DNA of 64,000 nucleotides from Planctomyces sp. SH-PL62 (GTDB lineage: Bacteria > Planctomycetota > Planctomycetia > Isosphaerales > Isosphaeraceae), in assembly GCF_001610895.1 (NCBI RefSeq), contig NZ_CP011273.1, positions 248,001 through 312,000 of the forward strand. Reading direction: 5' to 3'. Position 1 is the first letter of the stretch. Each line of letters starts with the position of its first letter. Below the pieces are notes generated by a model that saw only the letters and a list, made by a program, of their open reading frames with translations, did not search any database and was not told where the DNA came from. A program made the position numbers and the translations under genes. Of this stretch, positions 35,091-44,010 are shown one piece after another.

Positions 35091-35810
35091 ATGAGGATCC
35101 TCGTCGTCTCCGACCTCCACGCCAACCGCGCGGCGCTCGCCGCGATCGACGAACCCCACGACGTCTGCTTCTGTCTGGGGGACCTCGTCGATTACGGCCC
35201 CGAGCCGTCGGCCTGCGTGCGCTGGGCCATGACCCACGCCGACCACGCCGTCCGGGGCAACCACGACCACGGCGTGGCCCAGGGCGTCCCGGTCACCGGC
35301 GACCTCGGCTTCCGCTACCTGACCCGCGTCACCCGGCCCGACATGTGGGAGGCCCTGGCCCCCGACGAACGCAAATACCTCCTCCAACTCCCCGTCACCT
35401 GCCGCGTCACCCTGGACGACGTCCGCTACCTCCTCGTCCACGCCACCCCCCGCGACCCCCTCGACGAATACCTCCTCCGCGACGAGGCCGGCTGGGCCCG
35501 CCGCCTCGAAAACGTCGACGCCGACGTCGTCTGCGTGGGCCACTCCCACATGCAGTTCAAGCTCAAGGTCGGCGATAAGCTCGTCGTCAACCCCGGCAGC
35601 GTCGGCATCTCCCGCGACGGCGACCCCCGCGCCGCCTACGCCGTCATCGAGGACGGCCGGGTCGAACTCAAGCGCGTTCCCTACCCCATCGAGGAAGTCG
35701 TCGCCGCCACCCAATCCACCCCCTGGCCCGACCGCGCCAAGGCCATGCTCACCCACGTGTTCCGCAACGGACGCCTCCCCCCCCCGCCGAGCGACCCCAC
35801 GCACCTATAG
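35091..35810 (+). CDS. Calcineurin-like metallophosphoesterase (YfcE/MJ0936-like)
   Basis: 239 residues. The ATG at 35091 lies 12 bp after the asnB stop. Metal motifs are in order: ILVVSDLHANRAAL (D-x-H), FCLGDLVDYGPEP (GD-x-x-D), VRGNHDHG (GNHD), LLVHATP and VCVGHSHMQF (GHSH). This is the class III/YfcE-type phosphodiesterase family, two-metal enzymes with broad phosphodiester activity. There is no signal peptide, so it is cytoplasmic. Its tight linkage with asnB suggests co-transcription; no metabolic link is evident. Confidence 0.88.
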   Translation: MRILVVSDLHANRAALAAIDEPHDVCFCLGDLVDYGPEPSACVRWAMTHADHAVRGNHDHGVAQGVPVTGDLGFRYLTRVTRPDMWEALAPDERKYLLQLPVTCRVTLDDVRYLLVHATPRDPLDEYLLRDEAGWARRLENVDADVVCVGHSHMQFKLKVGDKLVVNPGSVGISRDGDPRAAYAVIEDGRVELKRVPYPIEEVVAATQSTPWPDRAKAMLTHVFRNGRLPPPPSDPTHL

Positions 35811-35883
35811 CCGCTGACCCACGAGAAGCCGTACCACCCCGGCCGGTTTCAGAGAGCCTGGCCAGCGAACCCGCGACCCAAAA

Positions 35884-36116
35884 TTGGCTTCGTTTGACAC
35901 CGGACATGAGACCGTAAGACGTCGTAATTCCTGTGGATTCGGAATGTTATGTCGATCTCAATTGGCTCCGTTCGGCCGATATGGCGTTAACGACCTGCGC
36001 CCAGAGCGTAAGATAGGCTTCGTTCGAGCCAGCCTCGAATCAAAGAAATTCGACGCAAGGTTAATCGCAGTGTCGGTTTACATCGAAAAGGCGTGGCAGG
36101 AAATTGGGTTCGTTCG
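35884..36116. repeat. Degenerate repeat array with GGCTTCGTTCG anchors
   Basis: Anchors begin at 35884 (TTGGCTTCGTTTG), 35962 (TTGGCTCCGTTCGG), 36014 (TAGGCTTCGTTCG) and 36104 (TTGGGTTCGTTCGG). Spacings are 78, 52 and 90 bp. The last pair has the same 90-bp spacing as the two anchors at 3307-3408, and shares GTTAAT and GGTTT in the interval. The frames do not stay in phase, so this is a DNA repeat rather than a protein repeat. Confidence 0.5.
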
Positions 36117-36849
36117 GCCGCATTGCATGAAGTCGAGGGAGAAGAGGAGAGACCTCGCTGCGAAAATCCAAGGAAAAAAATGAGCCGTCCGCGAGGGAGC
36201 GGGGACCCGCTCTCCAACGTGGGTTCAGGAGTGGCTGCTGGACTTTCCGGCGCGATCGGCGCAAGCGGAAATTCCGGCGCAAGCTGTTTTTGGAGAGTTG
36301 GTTACAACGTCGACAGATAAGCCGACCGGCCTTGCGCCGGGCCGAGATCCCGGCTCCCGTCGCGACGCCGAGAGCCCCGAAGGACGGGCCCCGACGCGGG
36401 GATCGGGCGTCGGAAAGCAAGCAGGCCCCTGGAGTTCGGAGCGGGATTCGATTATCATCTCGCCAGCGGACCTTCCGCGTTCGATTCCGATCGAATCGCC
36501 AGAGAGCTTCGAGGCGCAGCGCCCCCTAAGTGGGACATTGCACCGCGATCGCCCATTGCGGCGAAACCGGCTCGAGGATTCGTCGCTTGCGACGACGCCG
36601 TCCAATCCGGATCATCCCTCGCCGCCGAGGACGACCGACCCGTGAAGGGTGCAGTCGGCTCGACGTCGCGGCCGATACCGGGAGGGCGACGACGACGTCG
36701 CGAGAAATCGGGTCGGTCGACCAGCGTTGAATCGCGGATTCAAGGCGGCTGCGCCGTCGTCAAGACCGCGTGGATCGAAGCGAGGGGCCGAAGGCCGTCG
36801 CCGTTCGGGTCGCGCGGAAGATTCCGTGAAAAAACGGCATGGGGAATGG

Positions 36850-36878
36850 TTGACGGGTCCTGAGGGTGGCGATACACT
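36850..36878 (+). promoter_or_regulatory. Sigma-70-type promoter of the S10 operon
   Basis: TTGACG at 36850-36855, a 17-bp spacer and TACACT at 36873-36878. Transcription would start near 36885, about 70 bp before the rpsJ start codon. The near-consensus -35 box, ideal spacer and position before a long ribosomal operon support the call. Confidence 0.7.
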
Positions 36879-36905
36879 CTTACTTTCCTACGTGATAGGC
36901 CAGTT

Positions 36906-36924
36906 AGGTGAGACCGGCTCACCT
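36906..36924 (+). promoter_or_regulatory. Leader hairpin before rpsJ
   Basis: AGGTGAG, loop ACCGG, CTCACCT forms a 7-bp perfect stem 30 bp before the GTG of rpsJ and inside the predicted 5' leader. No T-run follows, so it is not a terminator. It could be a binding site for autogenous control, as known for S10 operons (by L4 in E. coli), but this is not shown. Confidence 0.35.
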
Positions 36925-36953
36925 CGGATCGGCTGGGTTTCGGGCGGAAGGAC

Positions 36954-37295
36954 GTGACTGCGGTGGCGGGTATCAGCAACGAGCGGATTCGGATCCGGAT
37001 GGAAGCCTACGATCACACCATCCTGGATCAGTCGGCCAAGGACATCGTCGACACGGCCAAGCGGACCGAAGCCATCGTGCACGGGCCGATCCCCCTGCCG
37101 ACCCGGATCGAACGGTACACCGTGCTCCGCAGCCCGCACATCGATAAGAAGTCGCGGGAGCAGTTCGAGATCCGGACCCACAAGCGGCTGATCGATATCG
37201 TCCAGCCCACCAATAAGACGATCGACGCCCTGAACAAACTGAGCCTGCCCGCGGGCGTGGACATCAAGATCAAGGCTTCGCCCTCGGGCGCCTGA
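36954..37295 (+). CDS. rpsJ: 30S ribosomal protein uS10
   Basis: 113 residues from the GTG at 36954 (ribosome site GGAAGGA). Typical uS10 blocks are present: [66 protein letters not shown] and the C-terminal [10 protein letters not shown]. An extra seven or so residues precede the conserved start. It is a 30S head protein and, by family, also the NusE partner in antitermination. It is the first gene of the operon, just after the promoter at 36850. Confidence 0.96.
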   Translation: MTAVAGISNERIRIRMEAYDHTILDQSAKDIVDTAKRTEAIVHGPIPLPTRIERYTVLRSPHIDKKSREQFEIRTHKRLIDIVQPTNKTIDALNKLSLPAGVDIKIKASPSGA

Positions 37296-37610
37296 TCGCC
37301 GGATAACAGCTATCGCCTTGAAGACGCCCGACGCCGACCTCCCCCGGTCGTCGCAACGGGCCGAAGACTTCCTGGACCGCGTACGACTGGTACGTGCACG
37401 TCCGGATGCGTCGGACGCCTCAATCGGCCCAGGCCGAGAGACAGCCCCGACGCCGGGATCGCCGAAAAGCCTGGCCGCGATCCTCCGTCGAAGTCCGCCA
37501 CCCACCCAGGTTGATTGGAACACGCCTCGCCGCGAGGCCCGCCGGGCGTCCCGGCCCCCCGGGGCTCGGCCGGCGGAAGCGCCGCCACCGGTTGTACACG
37601 GAGTTCGACG
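37296..37610. other. Gap between rpsJ and rplC
   Basis: 315 bases inside the operon without a recognisable gene, promoter consensus or terminator. Frames through it show no ribosome site or conserved protein. Confidence 0.5.
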
Positions 37611-38243
37611 ATGCGAGTGGGACTGCTGGGACGGAAGATCGGAATGACCCAGATCTTCCAGGAGGACGGCACCGCCGTCCCGATCACGGTTCTGGAGTGC
37701 GGGCCCTGCACCGTGCTGCAGGTCCGCACCGACGAAGTCGACGGCTACCACGCGGTCCAGCTCGGTTTCGACGACAAGAAGCGGAAGAACGCCACCCAGG
37801 CGGAGCGAGGCCACGCCAAGAAGGTGGAGGCCGAGCCCAAGCGTTACGTCAAGGAGATCCGCCAGGCCGAGGCGGTCGACGTGGCGGCCGGGACCACCCT
37901 GACGGTCGAGGTCTTCGGCGACGTGAAGAACGTCGACGTGACCGGCGTCAGCAAGGGTCGCGGCTTCTCCGGCGTCATGAAGCGTCACGGCTTCCGCGGC
38001 CTCCGGGCCACGCACGGCGTCAAGCGGATGCACCGCCATCCCGGCTCCTCCGGTCCCAGCGCCGACCCGTCGCGGACCCGCAAGGGCATCCGCAAGCCGG
38101 GCCAGTTCGGCAACGCCCAGGTGACCGTGCGGAACCTGGAAATCGTCCGGGTGGACCCGACCAACAACCTCTTGCTGCTCCGCGGCGCCGTCCCCGGCCC
38201 CAACGGCGGCTACCTGACCGTCCGTCAGACCAACAAGGGCTGA
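37611..38243 (+). CDS. rplC: 50S ribosomal protein uL3
   Basis: 210 residues from the ATG at 37611, where the conserved uL3 start MRVGLLGRKIGMTQIF lies; the frame is open upstream but not conserved. Other uL3 marks are the glycine-rich loop (GVSKGRGFSGVMKRHGFRG), the GSSGPSADPSRTRKGIRKPGQFGN segment and the C-terminal LLLLRGAVPGPNGGYLTVR. It is an early 50S assembly protein near the peptidyl transferase centre. It sits 315 bp after rpsJ, an unusually large gap for this pair. Confidence 0.96.
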   Translation: MRVGLLGRKIGMTQIFQEDGTAVPITVLECGPCTVLQVRTDEVDGYHAVQLGFDDKKRKNATQAERGHAKKVEAEPKRYVKEIRQAEAVDVAAGTTLTVEVFGDVKNVDVTGVSKGRGFSGVMKRHGFRGLRATHGVKRMHRHPGSSGPSADPSRTRKGIRKPGQFGNAQVTVRNLEIVRVDPTNNLLLLRGAVPGPNGGYLTVRQTNKG

Positions 38244-38281
38244 GCCGGGTTCGCGGACCCTCGGAGATGGATACGACCGCC

Positions 38282-39010
38282 ATGCTGACGATCCCTGTTT
38301 ACAACCCCGACGGCGCCAAGGTGGGTGAGGAGTCGATCGACCCCGCCGACTTCGGCGGGGCCGTCAACAAGCAGCTCCTTCACGACGTGGTCCTGATGCA
38401 CCTGGCCGCCCGCCGGGTCGGGACCGTGAACACCCGAGGCCGGTCGGACGTCGCCGGCTCGAAGAAGAAGCTGTTCCGCCAGAAGGGGACGGGCAACGCC
38501 CGGGCCGGTTCCAAGCGGACCAACAAGCGGAAGGGCGGCGGCGTCGCCTTCGCCCGCCGCAACCGCGACTACCGCTACAGCATCCCCAAGAAGGCCGTCC
38601 GCACGGCCATCCGGATGGCCCTGCTGTCCAAGTTCCAGGACAACCAGGTCCTGGTGCTCGACGGCCTGAGCCTCGACAAGCCCCAGACCCGGACGGTCGC
38701 CAAGGCCCTCAAGGCGATCCGCCGGCCCGACATCACCGAGGCCGAGGCCGCCGAGGTCGTGGGCGAGACCAAGGCCCAGGCCGTGCGTCGGACCCTCGAC
38801 GGCCGGTCGATCCTGCTGGGCCTGCCGGCCGCCGACCCGGTCCTCTACCGCAGCGCCCGCAACATCGAGGGCGTGACGGTGGCCCCGGTCGCCGAATTCA
38901 ACACCTACGACGTGCTCAAGCAGCGATACCTGGTCCTGACGCGCGAGGCGCTCACGACCCTGATCGAGCGCGTGAAGTCCCAGCCGGCGCGTCGCGCCGT
39001 GGAGGCCTGA
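38282..39010 (+). CDS. rplD: 50S ribosomal protein uL4
   Basis: About 242 residues if started at the ATG at 38282 (MLTIPVYNPDGAKVGEE). An in-frame ATG at 38267 would add five residues, and GGAG lies directly before it, so the start is uncertain. The uL4 core is clear: NKQLLHDVVLMHLAARRVGTVNTRGRSDVAGSKKKLFRQKGTGNARAGSKRTNKRKGGGVAF, which includes the extended loop reaching the exit tunnel. It continues with KAVRTAIRMALLSKF and KQRYLVLTREALTTL. In enterobacteria L4 represses its own operon. It is 38 bp after rplC. Confidence 0.95.
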   Translation: MLTIPVYNPDGAKVGEESIDPADFGGAVNKQLLHDVVLMHLAARRVGTVNTRGRSDVAGSKKKLFRQKGTGNARAGSKRTNKRKGGGVAFARRNRDYRYSIPKKAVRTAIRMALLSKFQDNQVLVLDGLSLDKPQTRTVAKALKAIRRPDITEAEAAEVVGETKAQAVRRTLDGRSILLGLPAADPVLYRSARNIEGVTVAPVAEFNTYDVLKQRYLVLTREALTTLIERVKSQPARRAVEA

Positions 39011-39014
39011 TTCC

Positions 39015-39341
39015 ATGGTCACGCTCCGCCGAGCCCCCGCATACTCCCGCAAGGGACCGGCCCTCGACCCCCACCAGGTGGTCGTCCGGCCGCTGATCAC
39101 CGAGAAGGCGACCCACCTTTCGGAGCGGCACAACGCCTACACGTTCGAGGTCAACCCCCTGGTGGGCAAGACCGAGATCAAGGCGGCCGTCGAGGTCCTC
39201 TTCAACGTGAAGGTCCGCGACGTCCGCATCCAGAACCGCAAGGGCAAGCTCCGCCGGGTCAAGCTCCAGCAGGGCCGCACCCGGAGCTGGAAGAAGGCGA
39301 TCGTCGCCCTCCACGACGACTATCGGATCGACTTCTATTGA
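39015..39341 (+). CDS. rplW: 50S ribosomal protein uL23
   Basis: 108 residues. The ATG at 39015 lies 4 bp after the rplD stop, so translation is probably coupled. uL23 features are VVVRPLITEKATHLSERHNAYTFEVNPLVGKTEIKAAVEVLFNVKV and NRKGKLRR. The protein sits at the tunnel exit and docks SRP and trigger factor. An N-terminal extension of about 20 residues (VTLRRAPAYSRKGPALDPHQ) precedes the conserved domain. Confidence 0.95.
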   Translation: MVTLRRAPAYSRKGPALDPHQVVVRPLITEKATHLSERHNAYTFEVNPLVGKTEIKAAVEVLFNVKVRDVRIQNRKGKLRRVKLQQGRTRSWKKAIVALHDDYRIDFY

Positions 39342-39450
39342 TCGTATGAGGATGGGTCGCGGCGGGCCCCGCGCCCGCCCCCCGGGACCGAACACCGAGA
39401 CGTGAAGGGACGGGCGCAGCCGGCCGGGCCGCCCGCAGAGGAATCCAGCG

Positions 39451-40308
39451 ATGGGCATCCGCTACTACAAGCCGACCAGTCCGGGCCGCCGCAACGCGTC
39501 GGTCAGCGACTTCTCGGAGCTGACGGATAAGAACAAGAAGCCGGAGAAGTCACTCACCGAGCCGCTCAAGAAGACCGGCGGGCGGAACAACCAGGGCTTC
39601 ATCACGGCCCGGCACCGCGGCGGCGGCCACAAGCGGATGTACCGGATCATCGACTTCCGGCGCAACGACCGCGACGGCCAGGTCGCCCAGGTGACCCACA
39701 TCGAATACGACCCCAACCGGTCGGCCCGGATCGCCCTCATCGTCTATCCCGACGGTGCCAAGCGGTACATCGTGGCCCCCGAGGGGTTGAAGGCGGGGAT
39801 GGCCGTCAACTCCGGGCCCGACGCCGAGCCCAAGGTGGGCAACTGCCTGCCGCTGAGCAAGATCCCCACCGGGCACTCGATCCACAACATCGAGATGCAG
39901 CCCGGCGGCGGGGCCAAGCTCTGCCGCTCGGCCGGGGTGTCGGCGACGCTGACCGCCCGCGAGGGGACCTGGGCCCAGATCACGCTGCCGTCGGGCGAGG
40001 TCCGCCGGATCCCGGCCACCTGCCGGGCGACGATCGGCGTGGTCGGCAACTCCGACCACATGAACATCCGCCTGGGCAAGGCGGGTCGCAAGCGGTGGCT
40101 GGGGCGTCGTCCCCACGTCCGCGGCATGGCGATGAACCCGGTCGACCACCCGATGGGCGGCGGCGAGGGGCGGTCGAAGGGCCACACCCCGCAGTCGCCG
40201 ACCGGCGTTCTGGCGAAGGGGGGCAAGACCCGTCGCCGCCGCAAGCCGTCGAACAAGGCGATCATCCGCCGCCGTACGAGCGTCCGCTACGGTCAGCTCA
40301 AGGTCTGA
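39451..40308 (+). CDS. rplB: 50S ribosomal protein uL2
   Basis: 285 residues, normal for the family. The start [21 protein letters not shown] and the core ([47 protein letters not shown]) are present. So is the C-terminal [28 protein letters not shown] loop, which includes the conserved His near the peptidyl transferase centre. It is a primary 23S rRNA-binding protein needed for subunit joining. It begins 110 bp after rplW in the operon. Confidence 0.97.
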   Translation: MGIRYYKPTSPGRRNASVSDFSELTDKNKKPEKSLTEPLKKTGGRNNQGFITARHRGGGHKRMYRIIDFRRNDRDGQVAQVTHIEYDPNRSARIALIVYPDGAKRYIVAPEGLKAGMAVNSGPDAEPKVGNCLPLSKIPTGHSIHNIEMQPGGGAKLCRSAGVSATLTAREGTWAQITLPSGEVRRIPATCRATIGVVGNSDHMNIRLGKAGRKRWLGRRPHVRGMAMNPVDHPMGGGEGRSKGHTPQSPTGVLAKGGKTRRRRKPSNKAIIRRRTSVRYGQLKV

Positions 40309-40401
40309 ATCCCGAACTGAGCCGAGCGCCGTCGCGGAGCCGGCCCGACCCCGCGACGGCTCCTCCGTCCTGGTCATCGAATATCAAGGGAAGCTTCATT
40401 C

Positions 40402-40683
40402 ATGGGACGTTCGCTCAAGAAAGGCCCGTACGTCGTCGAGCGGCTGCTGGAGAAGGCCGCCAAGGCCGACGCCATGGGCGCCCGCGAGCCGATCAAGACC
40501 TGGGCCCGGGCCTGCACCATCGTGCCCGAATTCATCGGCAAGAACTTCGCGATCCACAACGGCAAGAACTTCATCAAGCTGTACGTGACCGAGGACATGG
40601 TCGGTCACAAGTTCGGCGAGTTCGCGCCGACGCGGACGTTCCGGAGCCACGGCGGCAAGTCCGCGAAGGGCGCGAGGAAGTAA
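40402..40683 (+). CDS. rpsS: 30S ribosomal protein uS19
   Basis: 93 residues, standard length. [73 protein letters not shown] and the basic C-terminus are typical of uS19. It forms a complex with uS13 in the 30S head. It lies 93 bp after rplB and 142 bp before rplV. Confidence 0.96.
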   Translation: MGRSLKKGPYVVERLLEKAAKADAMGAREPIKTWARACTIVPEFIGKNFAIHNGKNFIKLYVTEDMVGHKFGEFAPTRTFRSHGGKSAKGARK

Positions 40684-40825
40684 GTCGACGCAAGGGAAGC
40701 GGGCGGCGGCCGCCGCCGCGAGATCAACCGAAACGAGACGCCCGGGGACGAGCGGCCCGTCGCGACGGCCCGAGGCGACGGGGCCCGGCCCCGGCCCCCC
40801 GCGGACATAACACGAGACTCCGGTC

Positions 40826-41188
40826 ATGAGCACCATCGCCGAATACACGGCCAGCCACCGATTCGCCCGCATCTCGGTGCGGAAGGTCCGGCCCCTGCTG
40901 GACCTGATCCGCGGCAAGTACGCCGACGACGCGCTCGACATCCTGAAGTACATGCCCCACCGGGGCGCCCGGCTGGTCGAGCGGGTGCTCAGGAGCGCCA
41001 TGGCCAACGCCGAGGACCGCGGGGTCCGCAACGTCGGCGACCTGGTGGTCACGGACGCCCGGGGCGACGGCGGCCCGATGTTCAAGCGGCTGATGCCCCG
41101 GGCTCGGGGCATGGCCTACCTGATCCGCCGCCGCAGCAGCCACATCGCGATCGGGCTGGAGGATTTCAGCCGGACCGACGAGGCCTGA
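40826..41188 (+). CDS. rplV: 50S ribosomal protein uL22
   Basis: 120 residues. The family core runs from ASHRFARISVRKVRPLLDLIRGKYADDALDILKYMPHRGARLVERVLRSAMANAE to DARGDGGPMFKRLMPRARGMAYLIRRRSSHIAIGL. The latter includes the beta-hairpin that lines the exit tunnel. It is preceded by a 142-bp gap. An S10-cluster position between rpsS and rpsC is standard. Confidence 0.95.
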   Translation: MSTIAEYTASHRFARISVRKVRPLLDLIRGKYADDALDILKYMPHRGARLVERVLRSAMANAEDRGVRNVGDLVVTDARGDGGPMFKRLMPRARGMAYLIRRRSSHIAIGLEDFSRTDEA

Positions 41189-41279
41189 CGCACCCCCCGG
41201 CCGGGCGCTTCGCCCGCCGAGGACGAGAGGACGAGAGGACGAAGAGATGCGCTATCCACAAGCCGGGGGACGCTGAGCG

Positions 41280-41981
41280 ATGGGCCAGAAGGTTCGACCG
41301 ACCGGGTTCCGCGTGGGCGTGATGGAGGACTGGCGGAGCCGCTGGTACGCCTCCAAGCACGAGTTCGCCGACCTCTTGGTCGAGGATTTCAAGATCCGGA
41401 AGTTCATCAAGAACAAGTACGGATTCGCCGGCATCCCCAAGATCGAGATCGAGCGGACGCGAGACGCCGTGACGGTGCTCCTGTCGACCGCCCGCCCGGG
41501 CGTGGTGATCGGCCGCAAGGGGGCCGAGGTCGAGAAGCTCCAGGAGGAGCTGCAGAACCTCACCGGCCGCCGGATCGAGATCAAGATCGTCGAGGTCCCC
41601 CGACCCGAGATCGACGCCCAGCTGATCAGCGAGGACATCGCCGAGCAGCTCCAGAAGCGTTCGAGCTTCCGGCGGACGATCAAGCGGGCGCTTGAGCAGA
41701 CGATGGACGGCGGCGCCAGGGGCGTCAAGGTCCAGCTCTCCGGGCGGCTGGGCGGGGCCGAGATGTCGCGGACCGAGGCGGCGGCCAAGGGGTCCGTCCC
41801 CCTGAGCACCCTCCGGGCCAAGATCGACTACGGTTTCGCCGAGGCCAAGACCGCGCAGGGCCACATCGGCGTCAAGGTATGGGTCAACCAGGGCGACTAT
41901 TTGAAGATGGAGGCTGGCGATGGCGCTGATGCCCAAGCGGGTCAAGTATCGAAAAAGCCAAAAAGGCCGCGTAAAAGGTAA
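41280..41981 (+). CDS. rpsC: 30S ribosomal protein uS3
   Basis: 233 residues. [24 protein letters not shown], the KH domain [18 protein letters not shown] (about residues 75-92) and the C-terminal domain ([58 protein letters not shown]) are all present. uS3 lies at the mRNA entry channel. The last 21 residues (a basic tail ending KKPKRPRKR) are encoded in the same 62 bp that encode the start of rplP in another frame. Confidence 0.96.
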   Translation: MGQKVRPTGFRVGVMEDWRSRWYASKHEFADLLVEDFKIRKFIKNKYGFAGIPKIEIERTRDAVTVLLSTARPGVVIGRKGAEVEKLQEELQNLTGRRIEIKIVEVPRPEIDAQLISEDIAEQLQKRSSFRRTIKRALEQTMDGGARGVKVQLSGRLGGAEMSRTEAAAKGSVPLSTLRAKIDYGFAEAKTAQGHIGVKVWVNQGDYLKMEAGDGADAQAGQVSKKPKRPRKR

Positions 41982-42339
41982 CGCCACCCGCGGCAACTAC
42001 GTCGCGTTCGGCGAGTACGGGCTGCAGACCCTCGAGCCCGGGCGGATCAGCGCCCAGACCATCGAGGCCGGCCGCGTGGTCGCCAGCCAGGCGGTCAAGG
42101 GGGGCGGCAAGCTCTACATCCGGATCTTCCCGCACAAGAGCGTGACCGCGATCCCGGCCGAGACCCGAATGGGCAAGGGCAAGGGCGAAGTCGAGTTCTG
42201 GGCCGCGGTGGTGAAGCCGGGGACGATCCTCTACGAGATCGGCGGGCTGTCCGAGGACGCCGCCCGGGCCGCGTTCAACCGCGTGTCCCACAAGTTGCCC
42301 GTCGCCTGCCGCTTCGTGACCCGCCGGCCGACGGTCTGA
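41920..42339 (+). CDS. rplP: 50S ribosomal protein uL16
   Basis: 139 residues from the ATG at 41920. An ATG at 41929 would give the classical [17 protein letters not shown] start. A GGAGG ribosome site lies at about 41909, inside rpsC. The uL16 core is intact: [72 protein letters not shown] and [10 protein letters not shown]. It organises the A-site region of 23S rRNA. It overlaps the 3' end of rpsC by 62 bp in a different frame. Confidence 0.95.
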   Translation: MALMPKRVKYRKSQKGRVKGNATRGNYVAFGEYGLQTLEPGRISAQTIEAGRVVASQAVKGGGKLYIRIFPHKSVTAIPAETRMGKGKGEVEFWAAVVKPGTILYEIGGLSEDAARAAFNRVSHKLPVACRFVTRRPTV

Positions 42340-42429
42340 CCGGGTCGAAGGCGGGGCGAGACCAGCGAGACGACGAGACGACCGGAGGCCCGCGAGCGGG
42401 CCGAGACGACCGGAAGGACGAAAGGACCC

Positions 42430-42651
42430 ATGAGCAAGGCCTCCGAACTCCGCGACCACTCCGACGAGCAGCTCGAGCTGCAGCTGAAGGACGTGCAGAA
42501 GAACCTGTTCCGCCTCCGGCTCCAGAGCGAGACCGAGCGGCTCGAGGCCCCCAGCGAGATCATCAAGGCCAAGCGCGAGATCGCCCGGATCAAGACGATC
42601 CTCCGCCAGCGCCAGATCGAGCGCGAGAAGGCCGCCGGAGTCGCCTCCTGA
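42430..42651 (+). CDS. rpmC: 50S ribosomal protein uL29
   Basis: 73 residues. It is the two-helix uL29 fold: MSKASELRDHSDEQLELQLKDVQKNLFRLRLQSETERLEAPSEIIKAKREIARIKTILRQRQIE. It sits near the tunnel exit next to uL23. It lies between rplP and rpsQ, as is usual. Confidence 0.94.
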   Translation: MSKASELRDHSDEQLELQLKDVQKNLFRLRLQSETERLEAPSEIIKAKREIARIKTILRQRQIEREKAAGVAS

Positions 42652-42727
42652 CCTCCCCCTCCCCGGGGGGCGTCGGGTCGCGACGCGACATCCACCAAAG
42701 CCTCAACCCGAAACCGAAGCACGCACG

Positions 42728-43075
42728 ATGAGCCAACCCAGCCTCGCGAATGCGAATTCGACGGCCGCCCGCAAGCCCCGCAAGACGGAGGTCGGCGTGG
42801 TGGCGTCGGACAAGATGAACAAGACCCGCCGGGTCGTGGTCGAGCGGCTCGTGCCCCACGACAAGTACGGCAAGCTGATGAAGCGCCGGACCGTCTGCCA
42901 CACCCACGACGAGCTCAACGAGTCCCACGTGGGGGATCTGGTCGAGATCATGGAGACCCGGCCGGTGTCGAAGCTCAAGCGGTGGAGGCTGGTCCGGATC
43001 GTCCGCAAGGGCGCCCAGCAGGCCCTCGCCGGCGAGGGCGAGGCCGCGGCCCCGACCCCGAAGCCGGCCGACTGA
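42728..43075 (+). CDS. rpsQ: 30S ribosomal protein uS17
   Basis: 115 residues, longer than the usual 80-90. The OB-fold core has [70 protein letters not shown]. The extra length lies in an N-terminal segment of about 18 residues ([18 protein letters not shown]) and an Ala/Pro-rich tail. It binds the 16S rRNA 5' domain early in assembly. Confidence 0.94.
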   Translation: MSQPSLANANSTAARKPRKTEVGVVASDKMNKTRRVVVERLVPHDKYGKLMKRRTVCHTHDELNESHVGDLVEIMETRPVSKLKRWRLVRIVRKGAQQALAGEGEAAAPTPKPAD

Positions 43076-43112
43076 CGGCCTCCGAACCCGACCAGCGAAA
43101 GGTCACCGACCC

Positions 43113-43493
43113 ATGATCCAGATGCAGACCCGGCTCGACGTGGCCGACAACAGCGGCGCCAAGGAAGTGATGTGCATCAAGGTGCTCGGCGGCAGCGCGT
43201 CCCGCTACAAGCGGCGCACCGCCGGCATCGGCGACACGATCATCGCCAGCGTCAAGAAGGCCTCGCCCGGCAGCGACGTCAAGGCGGGAGACGTGGTCCG
43301 CTGCGTCATCGTCCGGACCCGCAACCAGGCCCGCCGCACCGACGGCAGCTACGTCAAGTTCGACCGCAACGCGGTCGTCCTGATCGACAACGAGAAGAAC
43401 CCCCGCGGCACGCGCATCTTCGGGGCCATCGCCCGCGAGCTCCGCGACCGCCAGTTCATGAAGATCATCAGCCTGGCCTCCGAGGTCGTCTGA
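43113..43493 (+). CDS. rplN: 50S ribosomal protein uL14
   Basis: 126 residues, standard. [58 protein letters not shown] and [41 protein letters not shown] are strongly conserved. It forms a bridge to the 30S subunit. It lies 37 bp after rpsQ. Confidence 0.97.
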   Translation: MIQMQTRLDVADNSGAKEVMCIKVLGGSASRYKRRTAGIGDTIIASVKKASPGSDVKAGDVVRCVIVRTRNQARRTDGSYVKFDRNAVVLIDNEKNPRGTRIFGAIARELRDRQFMKIISLASEVV

Positions 43494-43557
43494 CCACGGA
43501 GCGGGCCCGGCCGACCCCCGACCCCCGCGACGCGTTTCGCAAGCGAGCGAGTGAACC

Positions 43558-43935
43558 ATGCATATCCGGAAAGACGACCAGGTCGAAGTGATCGCCGGCG
43601 ACGACAAGGGGACCCCGTCGAGCCGACGCATCGCCAAGGTGCTCCGGGCGATCCCCTCGAAGAACAAAGTCGTCGTCGAGGGGGTCAACCGGGTCTACAA
43701 GCACATGAAGCCGAGCCAGAAGAACCCCCAGGGGGGGCGGCTCTCCAAGGAAATGCCCGTCGCTGTCTCGAACGTCCTCCTCTTCTGCCCGAAGTGCAAC
43801 CGCGGCGTCCGTCAGGGCGCCCGGTTCACCGCCGAGGGCGTGAAGGAGCGCTTCTGCCGCAAGTGCGGCCAGGGGCTGGGGACGCTCGGGCCCAAGAAGA
43901 AGGCGCACGCCGAGGCCGCCCAGGCCGACCGCTGA
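43558..43935 (+). CDS. rplX: 50S ribosomal protein uL24 with C-terminal zinc ribbon
   Basis: 125 residues. The KOW domain is at the N-terminus (IRKDDQVEVIAGDDKG, VEGVNRVYKHMKPSQKNPQGGRLSKEMPVAVSNVLLFCPKC). Many uL24 proteins keep only the first CPKC pair; here a second pair follows, giving Cys77, Cys80, Cys100 and Cys103 in a complete C4 zinc ribbon (CPKC...CRKC). uL24 is an assembly initiator at the 23S 5' domain. It sits 64 bp after rplN. Confidence 0.93.
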   Translation: MHIRKDDQVEVIAGDDKGTPSSRRIAKVLRAIPSKNKVVVEGVNRVYKHMKPSQKNPQGGRLSKEMPVAVSNVLLFCPKCNRGVRQGARFTAEGVKERFCRKCGQGLGTLGPKKKAHAEAAQADR

Positions 43936-44010
43936 CGACCGCCGCCCCCCCGAGGCCGGGCCCCGGGGCGGAGACCGCAAGCCCGCCGCCGATAACGAAG
44001 GAAACCGGGA

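Larger units (their letters stand above)
35811..36953. other. Long gap before the ribosomal operon: repeats, then promoter and leader
   Basis: About 1.1 kb without a convincing gene. GC is lower than in the genes. The first third has four copies of the GGCTTCGTTCG-like anchor (35884-36116). The middle (36200-36840) shows nothing recognisable; several short frames lack ribosome sites and have random-looking composition. The last 110 bases hold the promoter at 36850-36878 and a leader hairpin at 36906-36924 before rpsJ. Confidence 0.6.

Noticed and set aside
33030-35804. A 924-codon minus-strand frame across asnB and the phosphoesterase gene
   Set aside because: It is antisense to two well-marked enzymes and is glycine- and valine-rich low-complexity sequence.
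36298-36645. A 115-codon plus-strand frame in the gap before rpsJ
   Set aside because: It has random-looking composition, no ribosome site and lies in a repeat-bearing non-coding region.
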